From Ulva prolifera (Eukaryota; Chlorophyta; Ulvophyceae; Ulvales; Ulvaceae), in the NCBI GenBank assembly GCA_023078555.1, contig CM041202.1, positions 6,124,522 through 6,188,521 on the forward strand: DNA of 64,000 bases. Direction: 5' to 3'. A program made the position numbers and the translations under genes. The notes beneath the pieces are model-generated. The model saw only the letters and a program-made list of their open reading frames with translations. It ran no database searches and had not been told where the DNA came from. Of this stretch, positions 22,501 to 33,700 are shown one piece after another. Within the stretch, counting starts at the first letter, position 1; every line of letters begins with the position of its first letter.

Positions 22501-24046
22501 CACCGTCACAAAAACCTGCTCGTCGACGGTCACCGGCGAGAAGTCGCCGTAGCCGACGGTGGTCAGGGTGGTGACGCTCCAGTACAGCGAGCGCACGTAC
22601 CGCTCGTACGTGCTCCAGTCGCGCAGATCTGCCGGCGTGAGCTGGAACCACACGAGGTCCGAGGCGTCAACCGCGCGGGCCGGGTCGCCCGGCGGGAGGT
22701 TCGCAAAGTCGGAGTAGAACTGGTAGTCGGCCATGAAGTAGAAGAGGCACGCGAAGAGGTGCGTGATGCCGAGCACGAGCTGGACGTTGCGCCAGATGGT
22801 GAAGCTCATCAGCGACACGATGCCGGTGCGCTCGAGCGTCCACATCAGCGACCACACGCGGTACAGCCGCAGCTGCATGCATGGCCGCACCGTCACTGAC
22901 CGCCACAACGGCCAAACAAAGCCGGCTGACACGACCAGGTCTGCCACTGCTGGTGTGCATCCATGCATGCTGAGACGCAGGTACAGCGGAGCAGCCAGGC
23001 TGCTCAGCTGTACCTGCATCTGCGCATGCATGCCTCCACACCGGCGTTTTCAGACCTAGTCGTCTCAGCCAGCTGGCAGCCAACATCCACTTTGAGCGCT
23101 GTCGTGTGTACGCATGCCCCACATGCATGCGGTGCGTCTAGGGGGCACCACGCAGCTCCTGCCGAGACTGCGGACATCCAGCGCAGGCATGCCGCCGCAC
23201 AGGCCGCCGGGCGCCGCCGCCTGGCGCAGGTACGACGGGCGCAGGCAGCGGTGCTCCAGTACGGACGTCTCATGCAGGCGGGCGAGCCCGCATGCATGGG
23301 ATGCATGCGGCGGCGGAAGCGCACCAGGCGGAGGAGGCGGAGGAGGCGCAGCAGGCGCACGAGGCGCGCGGCCTCGTTCTCGCTGACATCGGCGCAGCTG
23401 TGCGAGTTCCCGAGGACCCAGTCAAAGGGGAACACGGCGACGACGTCCACCCAGAACATGCCGAGGTGGGGGAAGACGTGGCCGAGCACGTAGCGGCGGG
23501 CGATCACCCGGCGGTCCGTGACCCACTGCCTCGTCCGGCGGTCCCACACGGCAACGTTGAAGTTGACAAAGATGTCGATGAAGAAGAGCAGCGACAGGAC
23601 GAGCTGGATAAGGTCGAAGCCTGAGGAGGGGTCATGACAGAGATCTGCAAGGGCGGGAGTGGGTGGCAAGTTGCAGCAAGTCGAGCATGAGGCAGGAAAG
23701 GCGTTGGCTAGCACAATGGTGCTGTGATGGAAACAGGCGTGATGGCCACGGTGCGGATCTCAGAACTATAGCAAATGCCGGCAAATTCTGGGGCTCCACA
23801 ACTTCACTGTTGGTGTTTGGAAGCAGGCGCGTGTGTCCGTGGATCGGTTGGTGTCGACATCGCTGCCCTGAAAGGCGCACCGCCACGGTCCTTCGAGAAC
23901 GCGATGTCAAACGGCACGAAGATGACAGTGAAGTACGTCGCCATGACTATCACGATCCACCAGGAGTTGTAGGGAGTCCAGCTGATACTGCCCGTGAAAT
24001 CCTCTGCGCCAATGGGCAGGAACACCGGGAAGCGCTGCTTAGCCAT
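13594..24046 (-). CDS. Voltage-gated K+ channel with CNBD and ankyrin repeats (AKT/SKOR-like)
   Basis: Thirteen exons join with every phase matching: 24046-23881, 23620-23325, 22872-22504, 22253-22038, 21679-21434, 21060-20641, 20217-19120, 18913-18312, 18018-17905, 17543-17427, 17029-16747, 15807-15654, 15320-13594 (about 1,935 residues). S1 is at about 24-46 and S2 in exon 2. The S4 voltage sensor (RLVRLLRLLRLLRLLRLYR) spans the exon 2/3 junction. The pore has the K+ filter TVGYGD at about 259-264, followed by S6 in exon 4. A C-linker and a cyclic-nucleotide-binding-like domain follow (about 350-590), interrupted by an insert. Then come a 330-residue Ser/Pro linker, ankyrin repeats in exons 8-12 (about 1085-1350; TPLMQACAGGH, TALMHACASGH, TALHAAVREQD) and a 575-residue Ser/Gly/Arg-rich tail. 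Domain order matches plant Shaker-type channels, which are about 650-900 residues. Exon 4 ends at a GC donor. An upstream coding exon may be missing because only about 20 residues precede S1. Confidence 0.93.
16207..16348 (+). repeat. Tandem repeat, about three units, in K+ channel intron 11
   Basis: The unit GTATGTAGTTACAAAGGACA plus GAGGCCGGGC… occurs three times, with spacers of 10-24 bp that are partly repeated too (CAGCGAGCCG(A/T)TGCCAGGA). It is noncoding. Its start resembles the GTATGTATG(C)ATGGTTACATAG segment of the dispersed repeat copy 270 bp downstream. Confidence 0.8.
16614..16680 (+). repeat. Dispersed degenerate repeat, copy 2
   Basis: Reads GGTTACATAGCCGTATCCGT followed by TTGGACATTGACAACTCCGA, the least degenerate copy seen. 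It lies in K+ channel intron 11, on the strand opposite to transcription. Confidence 0.65.
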
Positions 24047-26040
24047 GCCTGGCTGTCGTCAATAAGACTTGACGGTTGCTAGATCTGCAGTGCTGAACGC
24101 CTCTAAGATTCGATGCGCGGTTTGTTCACGGCCAGAGCCGATGCGTGCTCAGCAGCTGAGTGCCCATAGTGGTGCTCATCACGATGCCATCAGACTGAAG
24201 CCAAAGCGGCATCTTCGCCGAGGCTCAGTAGCAAGCATACTCACGTTCCCTTCTGAATCGGATAACAGTGCCGAACAGTGCCGAACGGAGGCACCGCCAT
24301 GGTGCACGTTGAGACGTTGTTGCGGGCACCATCTGCGCGACATGTGCGGGCTGACGCCCAGCTGCCGCCTCAAAAACAAAGAGCAGGCATCAGACATAAA
24401 CACAATAGAGTATCGCACAGTTTATGTATGGGATGGGACGAGTTTAGCAAGGCCGTTTGCGCTCCCCAATCGTCACTGCAACGAAAGCGAACGGCTGCAC
24501 ATGCCCCCCCGACCCGCGGGCCACAGAGGACAACAGAACAGAGAGCCCACGCTTACTCAAATACAGTACGTTGAGAAATTGAAGCTATGGTACGCGGATC
24601 AACCACGCCTTGGCGCAACTGCCTGTACAAGATGTAACAGACACAAAGCCAGAGATGTACTACACCGCAGGATGCAGAGCAGCTCTTGCTTGTCATCGCT
24701 GAGGAGATGTTGGCTGTGTCGCACGCTTCGACTGCAACGCGCGCAACGCTGCAGACGGGCCGGCACCGTCGCTCAGCGAGGTCGACTGGACCCGCATACA
24801 TCCGTAGGCATGACCTCAAGTTGTCCGTTGCATGACGCTCGCCCCGACCAAATCGAAGTGCCCAGCGCGCGCGCACTGTGTCTGCATCAGAGACGGTCGA
24901 TGCAACCATCAGCCGAGCGTGAAGTCAATAACGCGCTTTGCTGTCGCCGTGCAGATGGGGAACAGCCGTGATTGGACGACTGGGGCTTTACCACGCCAGG
25001 GCCGTGGCGATGGCACGGCGAGCAGTCTGGTAAGAGTACGCAACAACCTGGATGTCGCATCTGCACTACCTGCTGTCCCTACGCCCTTCTCCGCCGTTCG
25101 AGCGGGCCAAGGTGACGTTCCCATGGCAAGCGCCAGCCAAGTATAGCCGCGAGAAAAGCGACACAAGCGCACATCTCGGGGCTCAAGGAAACGTGCAGCT
25201 GCGTTACTTGGAAATATGCTGCTCACCAGTCCCCATGGCGCACAGCTTGATTTTACGTTGCTGCGCCCGCCCAACCCCCCGTCCGCCCAGCCCCCGTCCG
25301 CCCAGCCCCCACCCGCCCATCTGCAGCCCCGCCCGAGTTCCTATAGGAACTGATATATCAGCGAGGATGCGGCTGGCAGCTGGGAGGGGGTGAATCCGGC
25401 AGGCGCCCGGAGCGTGCTGCTGCGAGGTGACGCTGCCACGGCAGTACAAGCGGCCCCAGGCGGCAGACAGCAGAGCCGCCTGGCAGAGCTACTCCCGGGG
25501 AGCCGCAAGCCGCGCGCAAGGCTCAGCGCGGGCCTCCCAGCACACACCTGGGCTGTGACCAGGGCCCACTGCAGCGCCTACGCATGCATGTGCATGGAAC
25601 ATCATGCTGCGTGAGCAAACCCGCGTGTGTGTGGGGGGGGAGGCCGTGCATGCAACACCCCGACGAAGTGCATGTCGATGTACGGAGTGCAAGGCAAAGT
25701 TTAAAATCTGGCATTTCTTCAACGGGGTGTAACAAGGATAAGGGTGGCGAGGCGCGCAGCAACGCAAAAGCTAGCAGGCAGCAGATCAAGACCACACCCG
25801 GCTGCCCGGTGCCAACGCACCCGCGCCAACGCTCCCGTCACGCCCCCGCAAAACCCACAACGCCCCCAACAATGACATCGACTCCCAGAGCTCCCGACCG
25901 CCCCAGACACACCCACACCCACACCGCACTCCACACCCCAAAGCCTGTCCCCGCACAAGAAAGCCGCGCCCGACTCGGCACCGCCCGAGGCCGCCCGTCC
26001 GGGCCACGCGGCTGCCGCGGACCCCCTTCGGCGGGGTGAC
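24047..26040. other. Upstream flank of the K+ channel, no gene assigned
   Basis: This should hold the promoter and possibly a 5' exon of the K+ channel, but none can be fixed. A minus-strand frame around 25274-24909 and a plus-strand GC-rich frame around 25390-25612 are open without recognisable content. A C-rich array with a 15-bp unit (CCGTCCGCCCAGCCC) lies at about 25258-25325, and a Pro/Thr/His low-complexity stretch at 25795-26035. Confidence 0.35.
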
Positions 26041-26150
26041 GCTGGCTCCGCACCCACCGCGCTGCCGCACCAACATGCCGCGCAGGCATGCATGGACTGC
26101 GCTGCCGCACCAAGATGCCCCGCAGGCACGCATGGACCACCGCGCTGCCC
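26041..26150 (+). repeat. About 40-bp tandem repeat, 2.5 copies
   Basis: GCGCTGCCGCACCAA(C/G)ATG followed by CC(G/C)CGCAGGCA(T/C)GCATGGAC occurs twice in succession, with a truncated third copy before 26150. Confidence 0.75.
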
Positions 26151-26159
26151 ATGTACCAT

Positions 26160-26620
26160 GGCCTCGTCATTGGTCCAAATGTGCTGTGAGGGATCTCTAA
26201 TTTCAGTAGTAGTAATTATAAGCTGAAAAGCATATTTGGGTAATAATGCATGACAAAAGGTGTCCAGATAGTCAGCCCCACATTAGTGAGAGACTTACGT
26301 GACGACATGACAGCAACAGTAAACCTTGATTTGCTCTATTGCATTTACAGTACATGGGGCTCTTGATCTGAGACCGTATAGCGTACTTAATTAAAAGCAT
26401 GGACATGCAACGCGTAACGCTGGGTTTTCTAGGTACACAGCTAGGTATACTTGATCATGATGTTTCGGAGCGACAGACCCAACAAAGACTAGACGTTTCA
26501 GACGTAGACCCCATGTAATGCTGGCCTAGATGTCCCTGCTTCTAATTTAGTACGGTATAAGGATATAATCTGATATGTCATAGGGGGGGCAACACTGCAC
26601 TCTGGTCATGTCAGTTCACC
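26160..26620. other. AT-rich stretch without coding signal
   Basis: Composition falls well below that of the flanks. No frame, repeat unit or recognisable element was found. Confidence 0.4.
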
Positions 26621-26864
26621 TCACAGCAAGACGGCCCATTGATGCAACATCACATAGCGTAATGGGCAGCTCGCTAGACCCCGAGCGCTCATTAAGAGAG
26701 AGCTGCTGGTGTAGAAGGTAGTGTGAGCATGTCTGGGACAGCAAACCATGACGCAGCCGCCTCCTGCACCGCTCGAGCATGATAACGTACATGGTGTGGA
26801 CAGGGGATGGCCGGCAGCAACGCAGGGTGCTCCAGGTGCAGACACTGGTCCAGAGCGCGTGAGA

Positions 26865-26905
26865 GAGTGTCACGGTTACATAGCCACGTCCGTAGGGGTA
26901 TCGAC
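26865..26905 (+). repeat. Dispersed degenerate repeat, partial copy 3
   Basis: GTCACGGTTACATAGCCACG followed by TCCGTAGG matches GGTTACATAGCCGTATCCGT of copy 2; the 3' half of the repeat is not preserved. Confidence 0.4.
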
Positions 26906-27983
26906 TATGCCGTGTGCTGCTCACACGATTCGGCTCGGTGCCAGGGCCCGGCCAGGTCTCCGGTGGCGGTCCGTTGCATGAGGATGTACAAACAGGGGAC
27001 AAGTGAGAGGGCAGCGCTGACCAAGCCGCAGCTGAAGCTCAGTCTCGTGTGGAGCAGGGACCGCCCGCAGCTCATTGTACATGTGTGAGGCATGTGTACA
27101 TGGCCTGGCATATGCCATGCAGAATTTTGCGGAAATTGATGTGCAATATGAAACTGGCATGCATGTTCACAAGGAGTATGTTGCAATACGCTGGCTCGGG
27201 GTACCTCATACGCTGCACCAAATCTGGAAAAAATCCCCTCAGGTCAGATCCTACACTGCTATGGGCTCTCCCCGTCCATGCAGGTGTCACCTACTAGAAT
27301 CAGTGTAGACATTCGAAAAAGCGTGACCATTAATTGCTATTCTGCAGTGGGCTAGTCGTAGCTGCCATCACTTGTGATCGATTGGGCACCAAATGTCCAT
27401 AGCCTCTGCACAGAACAAGTAGCATTCTCATCATACACGTACACACGCTCATTCCCAGTGGCCTCTACTATAAACACTGCATGTGAGATATCAGCAAGAA
27501 CCCGATTCTGTAAAAATTGCCGACGCCATTCGTCTCATGTGTAGCTCATGTGTCCGTTCCTGGACCACCTGATGCGTGGCGGACTACTGCAGACGCGCTG
27601 CCTTTGCAATTCCGCAGAGACAAAAAGGTGACGAAGGCATCTGTTGCAGCCTCACACGCATTCAAGATGGGCCCAATGAAAGGGATGAAGCTCCTGGAAT
27701 CAGGAGCCTGGCGCGGCAATGCCTCAATTGATACGCAGCGAGACACATTCTGCATCGACTGTGAAATAGATAGAAACGAGCATTTGCGTCGACGAGCTCG
27801 TAACTTTCGATGTTTCTTCACTCCAGAGGCTGCGTCAGGGGGTTGCGCCTGCAAGCAACTCCGGGATCATGATGCAGAACTGACACTCACTGATCCTCAC
27901 CAAGCAGCTGTGATCAGTTCAGACAGAGGCATGCTGCACCCGTACCTCCCTCTGCACAACCACTGTCTGTCTGTGTCCCGCAG

Positions 27984-28257
27984 CTAGCTGACGGTAGTTC
28001 GGACGTCGACCATGTCCAGCCACTCGGGCAGATTGGCGCACACGCGATACGCCCTGGCGTGATCGGCCGGACTGAGCTACCTTTGATGTAGATGCTGCTT
28101 CTTTATTTGCTCCAGTTTTAGTTTGACCTGCATTTGAAGGGTGTGCGGCTCCGCCTACGGCAGCCTTTGGCCTGCGTGACGTTGCTTGTGGTCGCGCAGA
28201 TGGCCTACCACCAGCCTTTGTGCGGTTGGTCTTGGCTGCCTTCTGAGACTTGGCCAT
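27984..28257 (-). CDS. Candidate small basic protein, two exons
   Basis: From an ATG at 28257 the frame starts with a Lys/Arg/Ala-rich tail (MAKSQKAAKTNRTKAGGRPS). Splicing GCC|GTAGGC at 28159 to GGTAG|CTCAGTCC at 28076 (82-nt intron, typical of this window) adds a more folded-looking part (ADHARAYRVCANLPEWLDMV then DVRTTVS-stop), 63 residues in all. Without splicing the first frame runs on as a 112-residue basic protein ending at 27919. The N-terminus resembles histone-tail composition, but no histone fold follows. Function unknown; the intron is a guess from phase and length. Confidence 0.3.
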
Positions 28258-29190
28258 AGTCTAGCAGCAATTCCGCTGCTTTCTCAGGCTGTCCTGTGCA
28301 AGACAGAGCTACAGTGTTGCCAGGACGGAACGGACAAGGAAATTCTCGATGCACGTGAGCTGCCTGCGAATCAGGTACACCCGCAAATGCAAATGCTTCC
28401 AGCCTTGTTCAAGAGGGCGTATGGCACGGACTGCCGCTCTCCGCATGTGATGTTGACAATGCTTTCTTGGCTCTTTGCAAGTAGCATGCATGGTACTCAC
28501 GCACTGCTGTCAGTTACCAGCTCGATCACGGCGCAGCTGTCCTGTATGAAAGAGGCGTTCAGCGCGGGACCGGAAAACACAAAGACTGAATCCGTGTAGG
28601 CAGCTTCGAGTGTCGCTGTCGTCGACTGGTGGCACGCTGCAACCTTAATGTATGATGCACCTTCACCATAAACAGCTCATGACCCACCTAACTACTGTAG
28701 ATGGAGCACTTGATTCATGCATTCACAGAAAATTTTCCAAGGCCGAGGAATCCTGAAGGACGACAGCTCTGCAGCTAGTTGACAGCGATAGCCTTTGATC
28801 CCTGGTATGATGTGCCTTGCAAAAGTCTCTGCCAAAATTTGGCAACAATGCAGCTGGCAGAGTCTTTCAGAAGGGCATCTACAGCATTCCTCTCGGGCTG
28901 AAACACTCTGACGTAACGTATGCATAGTTTCAGCAGTTGTTCATTGTCCTCGTGCGTTGATAGTTGCCATGTACAAACGGGCCTCACGATTGAGTCAACT
29001 GTATCCGCTGGAGCCCTACGCAAGCGAAGTTCATGAATTGGAAAACAACATCGTAAAGAACACCGAATGGCGTAGGCCTCAAATCTCACAAACGTCGACA
29101 GTTCATAGACCTACAGGGGTAGCAGGCCTGCACGCGTCCTGGCGGGGTTTGTATGTATTCAGGTGATGTTGATCTCATGCATTTGTCCAG
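28258..29190. other. Unassigned stretch
   Basis: Plus-strand frames at 28286-28596 and 28957-29166 have some protein-like segments (for example EILDARELPANQVHPQMQML) but no supported splice junctions. They could be 5' exons of the 29191-29391 candidate. Confidence 0.25.
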
Positions 29191-29391
29191 AGAGCAGAGG
29201 CGCTGAGGTTGCTGCTCACAGGGGCCAGGCTAAGCCAGCCTTCTACCCTTGAGGTGCATCAAGCTCTGCTGCAGAACTGCCTCGGTGCTGGACTACCAGC
29301 ACGAGGCCTGGTGTTATGGAATGCCGTAGCAGTCCCGACATACTGGGACAGTGGCCAGAGGGCACACCTGGTCATGGTGCTGACATGTTAA
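29191..29391 (+). CDS. Candidate terminal exon with a helical repeat
   Basis: After TTTGTCCAG a 66-codon frame runs to TAA: it begins RAEALRLLLTGARLSQPSTL and continues with LEVHQALLQNCLGAGLPARG. The pattern of two amphipathic helices with Leu/Ala spacing resembles a TPR/PPR-like repeat, but one repeat is not enough to assign a family. Possible upstream exons in 28.28-29.16 kb could not be joined in phase. Confidence 0.33.
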   Translation, partial: RAEALRLLLTGARLSQPSTLEVHQALLQNCLGAGLPARGLVLWNAVAVPTYWDSGQRAHLVMVLTC

Positions 29392-29618
29392 CATGTATTG
29401 AATAACGTTACTGTTTATAAGGACTAGGTCCGTCACAATCTACGGACAGAGCTACCTTGTAACCGAGGTACACCATTCGATCCGTTTCACCTGGCCTGAA
29501 GTGATGCGCACTGAAGGAGTGGTGCTCTGATGTTAGAACAGTAGAAACCATTCTGTATCATTACTAATGACTCATTAGCATCATTGAGTTGGATGTGGAT
29601 TCAGTGCATGCGAGTGTG

Positions 29619-29698
29619 TTCATCTTCCAGCATTGGCTGCCAAAGGCCGAAACTGCAGTTCATCTTCCGGCAATGGCTGCCAAAGGCCGAAACTGCAG
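29619..29698 (+). repeat. Tandem duplication of 40 bp
   Basis: Two adjacent 40-bp copies (TTCATCTTCC(A/G)GCA(T/A)TGGC then TGCCAAAGGCCGAAACTGCA G) differ at two positions. Confidence 0.85.
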
Positions 29699-30778
29699 CG
29701 ACAGCAGGTCACCACCACAGAGAGGTCCGCCACACTGAACTTCCAAGTCGGAGACGCACACTGTAAACACAGCTGCTGGATGGGAACCTGTGTGACACCT
29801 CAACAGCAGCTCATGCAACATCGGTGTGTAGCACAGCTGCGGGACATGCACACCAGTGTAACGGGCGCAACATGGGTGCGGCTTCAGGCATATACCTGTG
29901 AGCAAGCAGCAACGCGTAGCGCTGACCTCAGCACCAGCACCTTCCTGGAAGTTACATCCACACGCAAGTATTTGTGGCGCCTGATAGCAGCAGTGGCCTG
30001 GGGAGACAATGCTCCATCCACACTCGCCAGCTGGCCTCCACACCTGTTGTCGATCGTGCATGCTGCCAGGATTGTGCACTCGCAGCGACGACGCAGGCGT
30101 GGACGTCAACGACGCCCCCAAACAAACGCTGCAGTTTTTGTTGTAGCTCGAAAACACCCAAACGCTCCACGGCGGTGCAGGACCTGCCCCCTAAGCCATG
30201 CACTTTCCATGGCATCAAATCATGTAGGCCGCTCCGCAGCCACCGACCATCTACTCCCGCGGCTTGCTACAAATGCGAACTGCTGTCGCACCTCACAGGC
30301 TGAAACACATGAGCCCCAACAGAGGCCCTTCTTGCGACTCCGCCGCAGCCGTCGGGCCTTGCAGGCATCTGCAGCCGCCGCCCCCTAACCCCTAACGCCG
30401 CCCCCAAGGCAGACCGATCCTGCTGGCTCCAGCCAGGCCGAACCATCATATGTGAACGCACACAAAAGCATATTCATAAGTCCCCACAGTACAGTAACAG
30501 TAACGCAGACGCCACCGCGGCACCGCGGCTGTGCGGGCGGCCGCATCGCCTCGTGCTGAACATGATCAACACACATGCACACAAGACTCTGCGACGTTGT
30601 AGCGTTGCACACACGCAGCGCCTCGCTCCCCACCCGCACCTCCCCTCGGTCAACGGCACACCAGCCCCATTCCCTGTCAATACAGGGCGCTGCTAGGCAG
30701 ACGCCAAGCGGGGATTCTTGCAGCAGCCGCTTGCAGCCCCTCGGCGGGCTGGCCCATCGGCCGGGCCAGGCGGCGACG
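29699..30778. other. Spacer downstream of the bZIP gene
   Basis: An open plus-strand frame of 251 codons (29633-30388) overlaps a minus-strand frame of 88 codons (30218-29952) with a more protein-like centre (ERLGVFELQQKLQRLFGG). Neither has supporting splice sites or a recognised family. The part next to 30779 should be bZIP 3' UTR. Confidence 0.25.
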
Positions 30779-33700
30779 CTAGTTGCCGATCGCCATGATC
30801 GACGAAGTCGTGAAGACGAACGGCCGCAGCAGCATCATGCGCTTCTCCTCCATCGCCGCCGTCTGCGCCAGGCGCAGCAGGTCCACCAGAGGCACACACG
30901 ACCGCACGCACGAGTCGCAGAAGAGCGCGTGCTGGCACGCGGTGAGCACCGCACCGGGGGCTGTCATGAAGGCGACGATCTCCTCGAGCAGCTGCGCGTC
31001 GCGCTCGTGCACGTCGAGAACCTTCCGGAAGGCCGTGTCGGCCGCCGCGGTGCTCTCCGCGCCGACGCCGAGCAGCCGGCAGCCCCACCGCGCCGCGGCC
31101 TCGAGGATGCGGGGGGCATCCGGCAGGTTGGGCGGCGCGGCGGTCGCGCCCGCGCACGCCGCGATGTACAGCACGGCATCCGCGGGGATCTCGTCGCTGC
31201 CGGGCAGCTCCGCGAGCTGCGTGAGCGTCGCCGCAAGCTCCTCGTCCAGCGTCGAGCGCCCCGTGAGCCACTGCCGCCAGATGCACGCGAGGCTGACCTT
31301 CTGCTGCTTGCCCAGCCGCAGGCTCGCAAACAACTTGATGTTCTTGTCCTCCGCCTGCACAGACCCGCTCCTGGTCCATGCATACGCACATGTGACTAGG
31401 GCGAGGGAGCGGTGCAAGGGGACGTTGGTGCAAGGCGAGGGAGCACCCGGCAGCGGCAGCTGGTGCAAAAAACAAGGGCTGCGGTGGGGCGTGCACCGCA
31501 CACGCTGACCAGGAGGCTGCTGCCACGCTCGGCATGGGCCGCAGACAATGGAGTGAGGGCAACCGTTGTGGCCTGTCAGGTGGGGGTGAGGGAGCGCTCA
31601 CCGAGCAGTAGGAGAGCTGTGCCGGGCCGGACACGGTGAGGCGGCGGATGAGGTGGCGCGCGTCGGCAAAGATCTGGCCGAGCGCGAGGCTCCACGTGCC
31701 AAACACCGCGGTCACCCTCGCGTCGCCCTGCGTCTCCCCGGGCACGAGACTGCCGTGGCTTGGGCCCTGTTGCAGCGACTGCATGGCTGACAGTGACGTG
31801 AGCACATGCATGTAGTTGACATAGCGTTGTCGCGGCCCGCCGGACACTCGCGCCGCACGCGTTCCACCATCTGAGCAATTCATCGCATGCGGCATGCGGC
31901 TCGATTTGGTGACACACGCTTGACCCACACTGGGGGCTAGAAACACCGCAACGCAGTGCGCGCCAGAGCAGGCACGGGGCATCTGACGCGATATACAGCA
32001 ACGCGCGATCTGCTCAGAACGCGTCGCCCAGCCGCATGCAGGCGCGCACCGAGCTGCAGGGATTCCGAAGCGCGTTGAGGATAGCGCGAGCTGTGTAGAG
32101 GATGACCGCGAGCTTCGTGGCAACGAGGCTCGCCTTGAAGGTGTCCGGCGGCGCGTCGCTCGGCGCGTCGGCGTCCGGGCTGCTCCGGAAGCCGCGGACG
32201 GTCACGATGAGCCGCGCAAAGTTGACGCACACGAGCAGCCAGTGGCGGAAGGGCATGCAGGCGTGGTACTGCTGCAGCAGGCGCGTGAGGACGTGCGGCA
32301 CGGCGACGTGGAGCAGGCAGGCCTCCTGCACGTTCACCGAGGCACGCATGCTGCGCTGCTCCTGGCTGCCGCCGCCGCTGCTCGCGCACAGCGCCTCGAG
32401 GCGCGCGAGCAGCGCCTCGTCCGGCGTCGAGCCGCAACCAAAGTCCGGGGAGGACTCTGCACATCAAGGCAGCCGCTCAGGGGGTTGTCAGGGGGTTCTA
32501 CGGCGCGGCATGCAGCCCCGCCTCCACACCACAGGCGGCGAAACGGAAGCTGCCCATGGTCGTGCCGGCCGTTGTTACCACAGCGATAAATCTACACGTG
32601 GCTACAGCAGCTGCAGCCTACGCCGGGATTGTTCCAGGGTACAGGGGCAGGCAGTGCCGCCACAACCTTGTGTGAGGGCGGCAGTCGGCGCTGCGGCCAT
32701 GCGCTGGGCCAGGCAGTTTCACGTAAACGACAGCATCGGGGCGCCCGCGCGCCCGTGGTGCGTCACGCTAACAGGCGTCGCAGTGGCCGCACAGGGTGCG
32801 GACGGCGCGCACCGGGAGTCGCAGAGCCATCGGCGAGCGCGCGCTCTTGCGCGATAAACGCGCCTTCCAGCGTCGTGGCAAAGTAGAAAACAAGGAACGA
32901 CGCGCAGCACTCGAGCGAGCTGAGGGTGGTCGTAAAAGACAGCGTCGCCGCCGGCGCGGCGTGGTACGGCGTCTGGATGAACCAGCATATATCCGCCACC
33001 GGCCGCCGCACCGTCGCAGCGACGTCCCCCTTGTAGCCGGCCACCATGGCCGGCAGGTTGTCCGTCGACGCAGCGGCGCCCCCGCCGCTGCCCGGCGACG
33101 CTGAGCCCGGCTCCTGAGGATCGTGCGCAAGCACCGCTTCGAGGGTCAGCGGCATGTGGGCCGCAAACGCGTCGACTGGTCGCGGCCGGGGGACAGGCAT
33201 GTAGACCGAGACGGCCGGTGTGAGTGCGGTGGCTGGGGCCGGCGCGCCGGTGGGCGCCGGGGGGGCCGCAGGCGGCCGGCTCGCAGGGTCGTTGGCCTGG
33301 AGGGCGCGGCGGACGTCGAGAAGCGCGGCGGCGGCGTCGCCGGCCCGGCGCACGAGCTGCTGGTTGTTGGCCGCGAGGGAGCTCAGGCGCTCCTTGGCGG
33401 AGTCGATACGGGAGGCGGTGTTGTGAATGCGTGAGCCAAGATCATCACGCTCTTGCTGCACACACCCGCCCACCACTTCAGCACACGTGAGGCTTACTAT
33501 GTGGCGACTGGTCGCCATGAAGGTGCCGCAGGGGCACATGCAGCTTTGCACGTGGCACATGGCTGCGGACCCTCTCGGAAGCGCATGGTCCCCAAGAAAA
33601 TCTACATCGCAGCATGCTCTGCAGCGCATATGATACTATTATGATACGCAGTAATGCTATTATGCACATGGCTGCGGAGGTGCGCAGACTGTGCTAAGTG

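Noticed and set aside
27546-27854. Minus-strand frame considered as the histone fold of a centromeric H3 variant together with the basic ORF at 28257
   Set aside because: No conserved H3 residues of the alpha-2 or loop regions could be aligned and no phase-compatible junction exists.
30575-33490. Several plus-strand frames of 100-274 codons
   Set aside because: They are antisense to the bZIP exons, which have domain and phase support.
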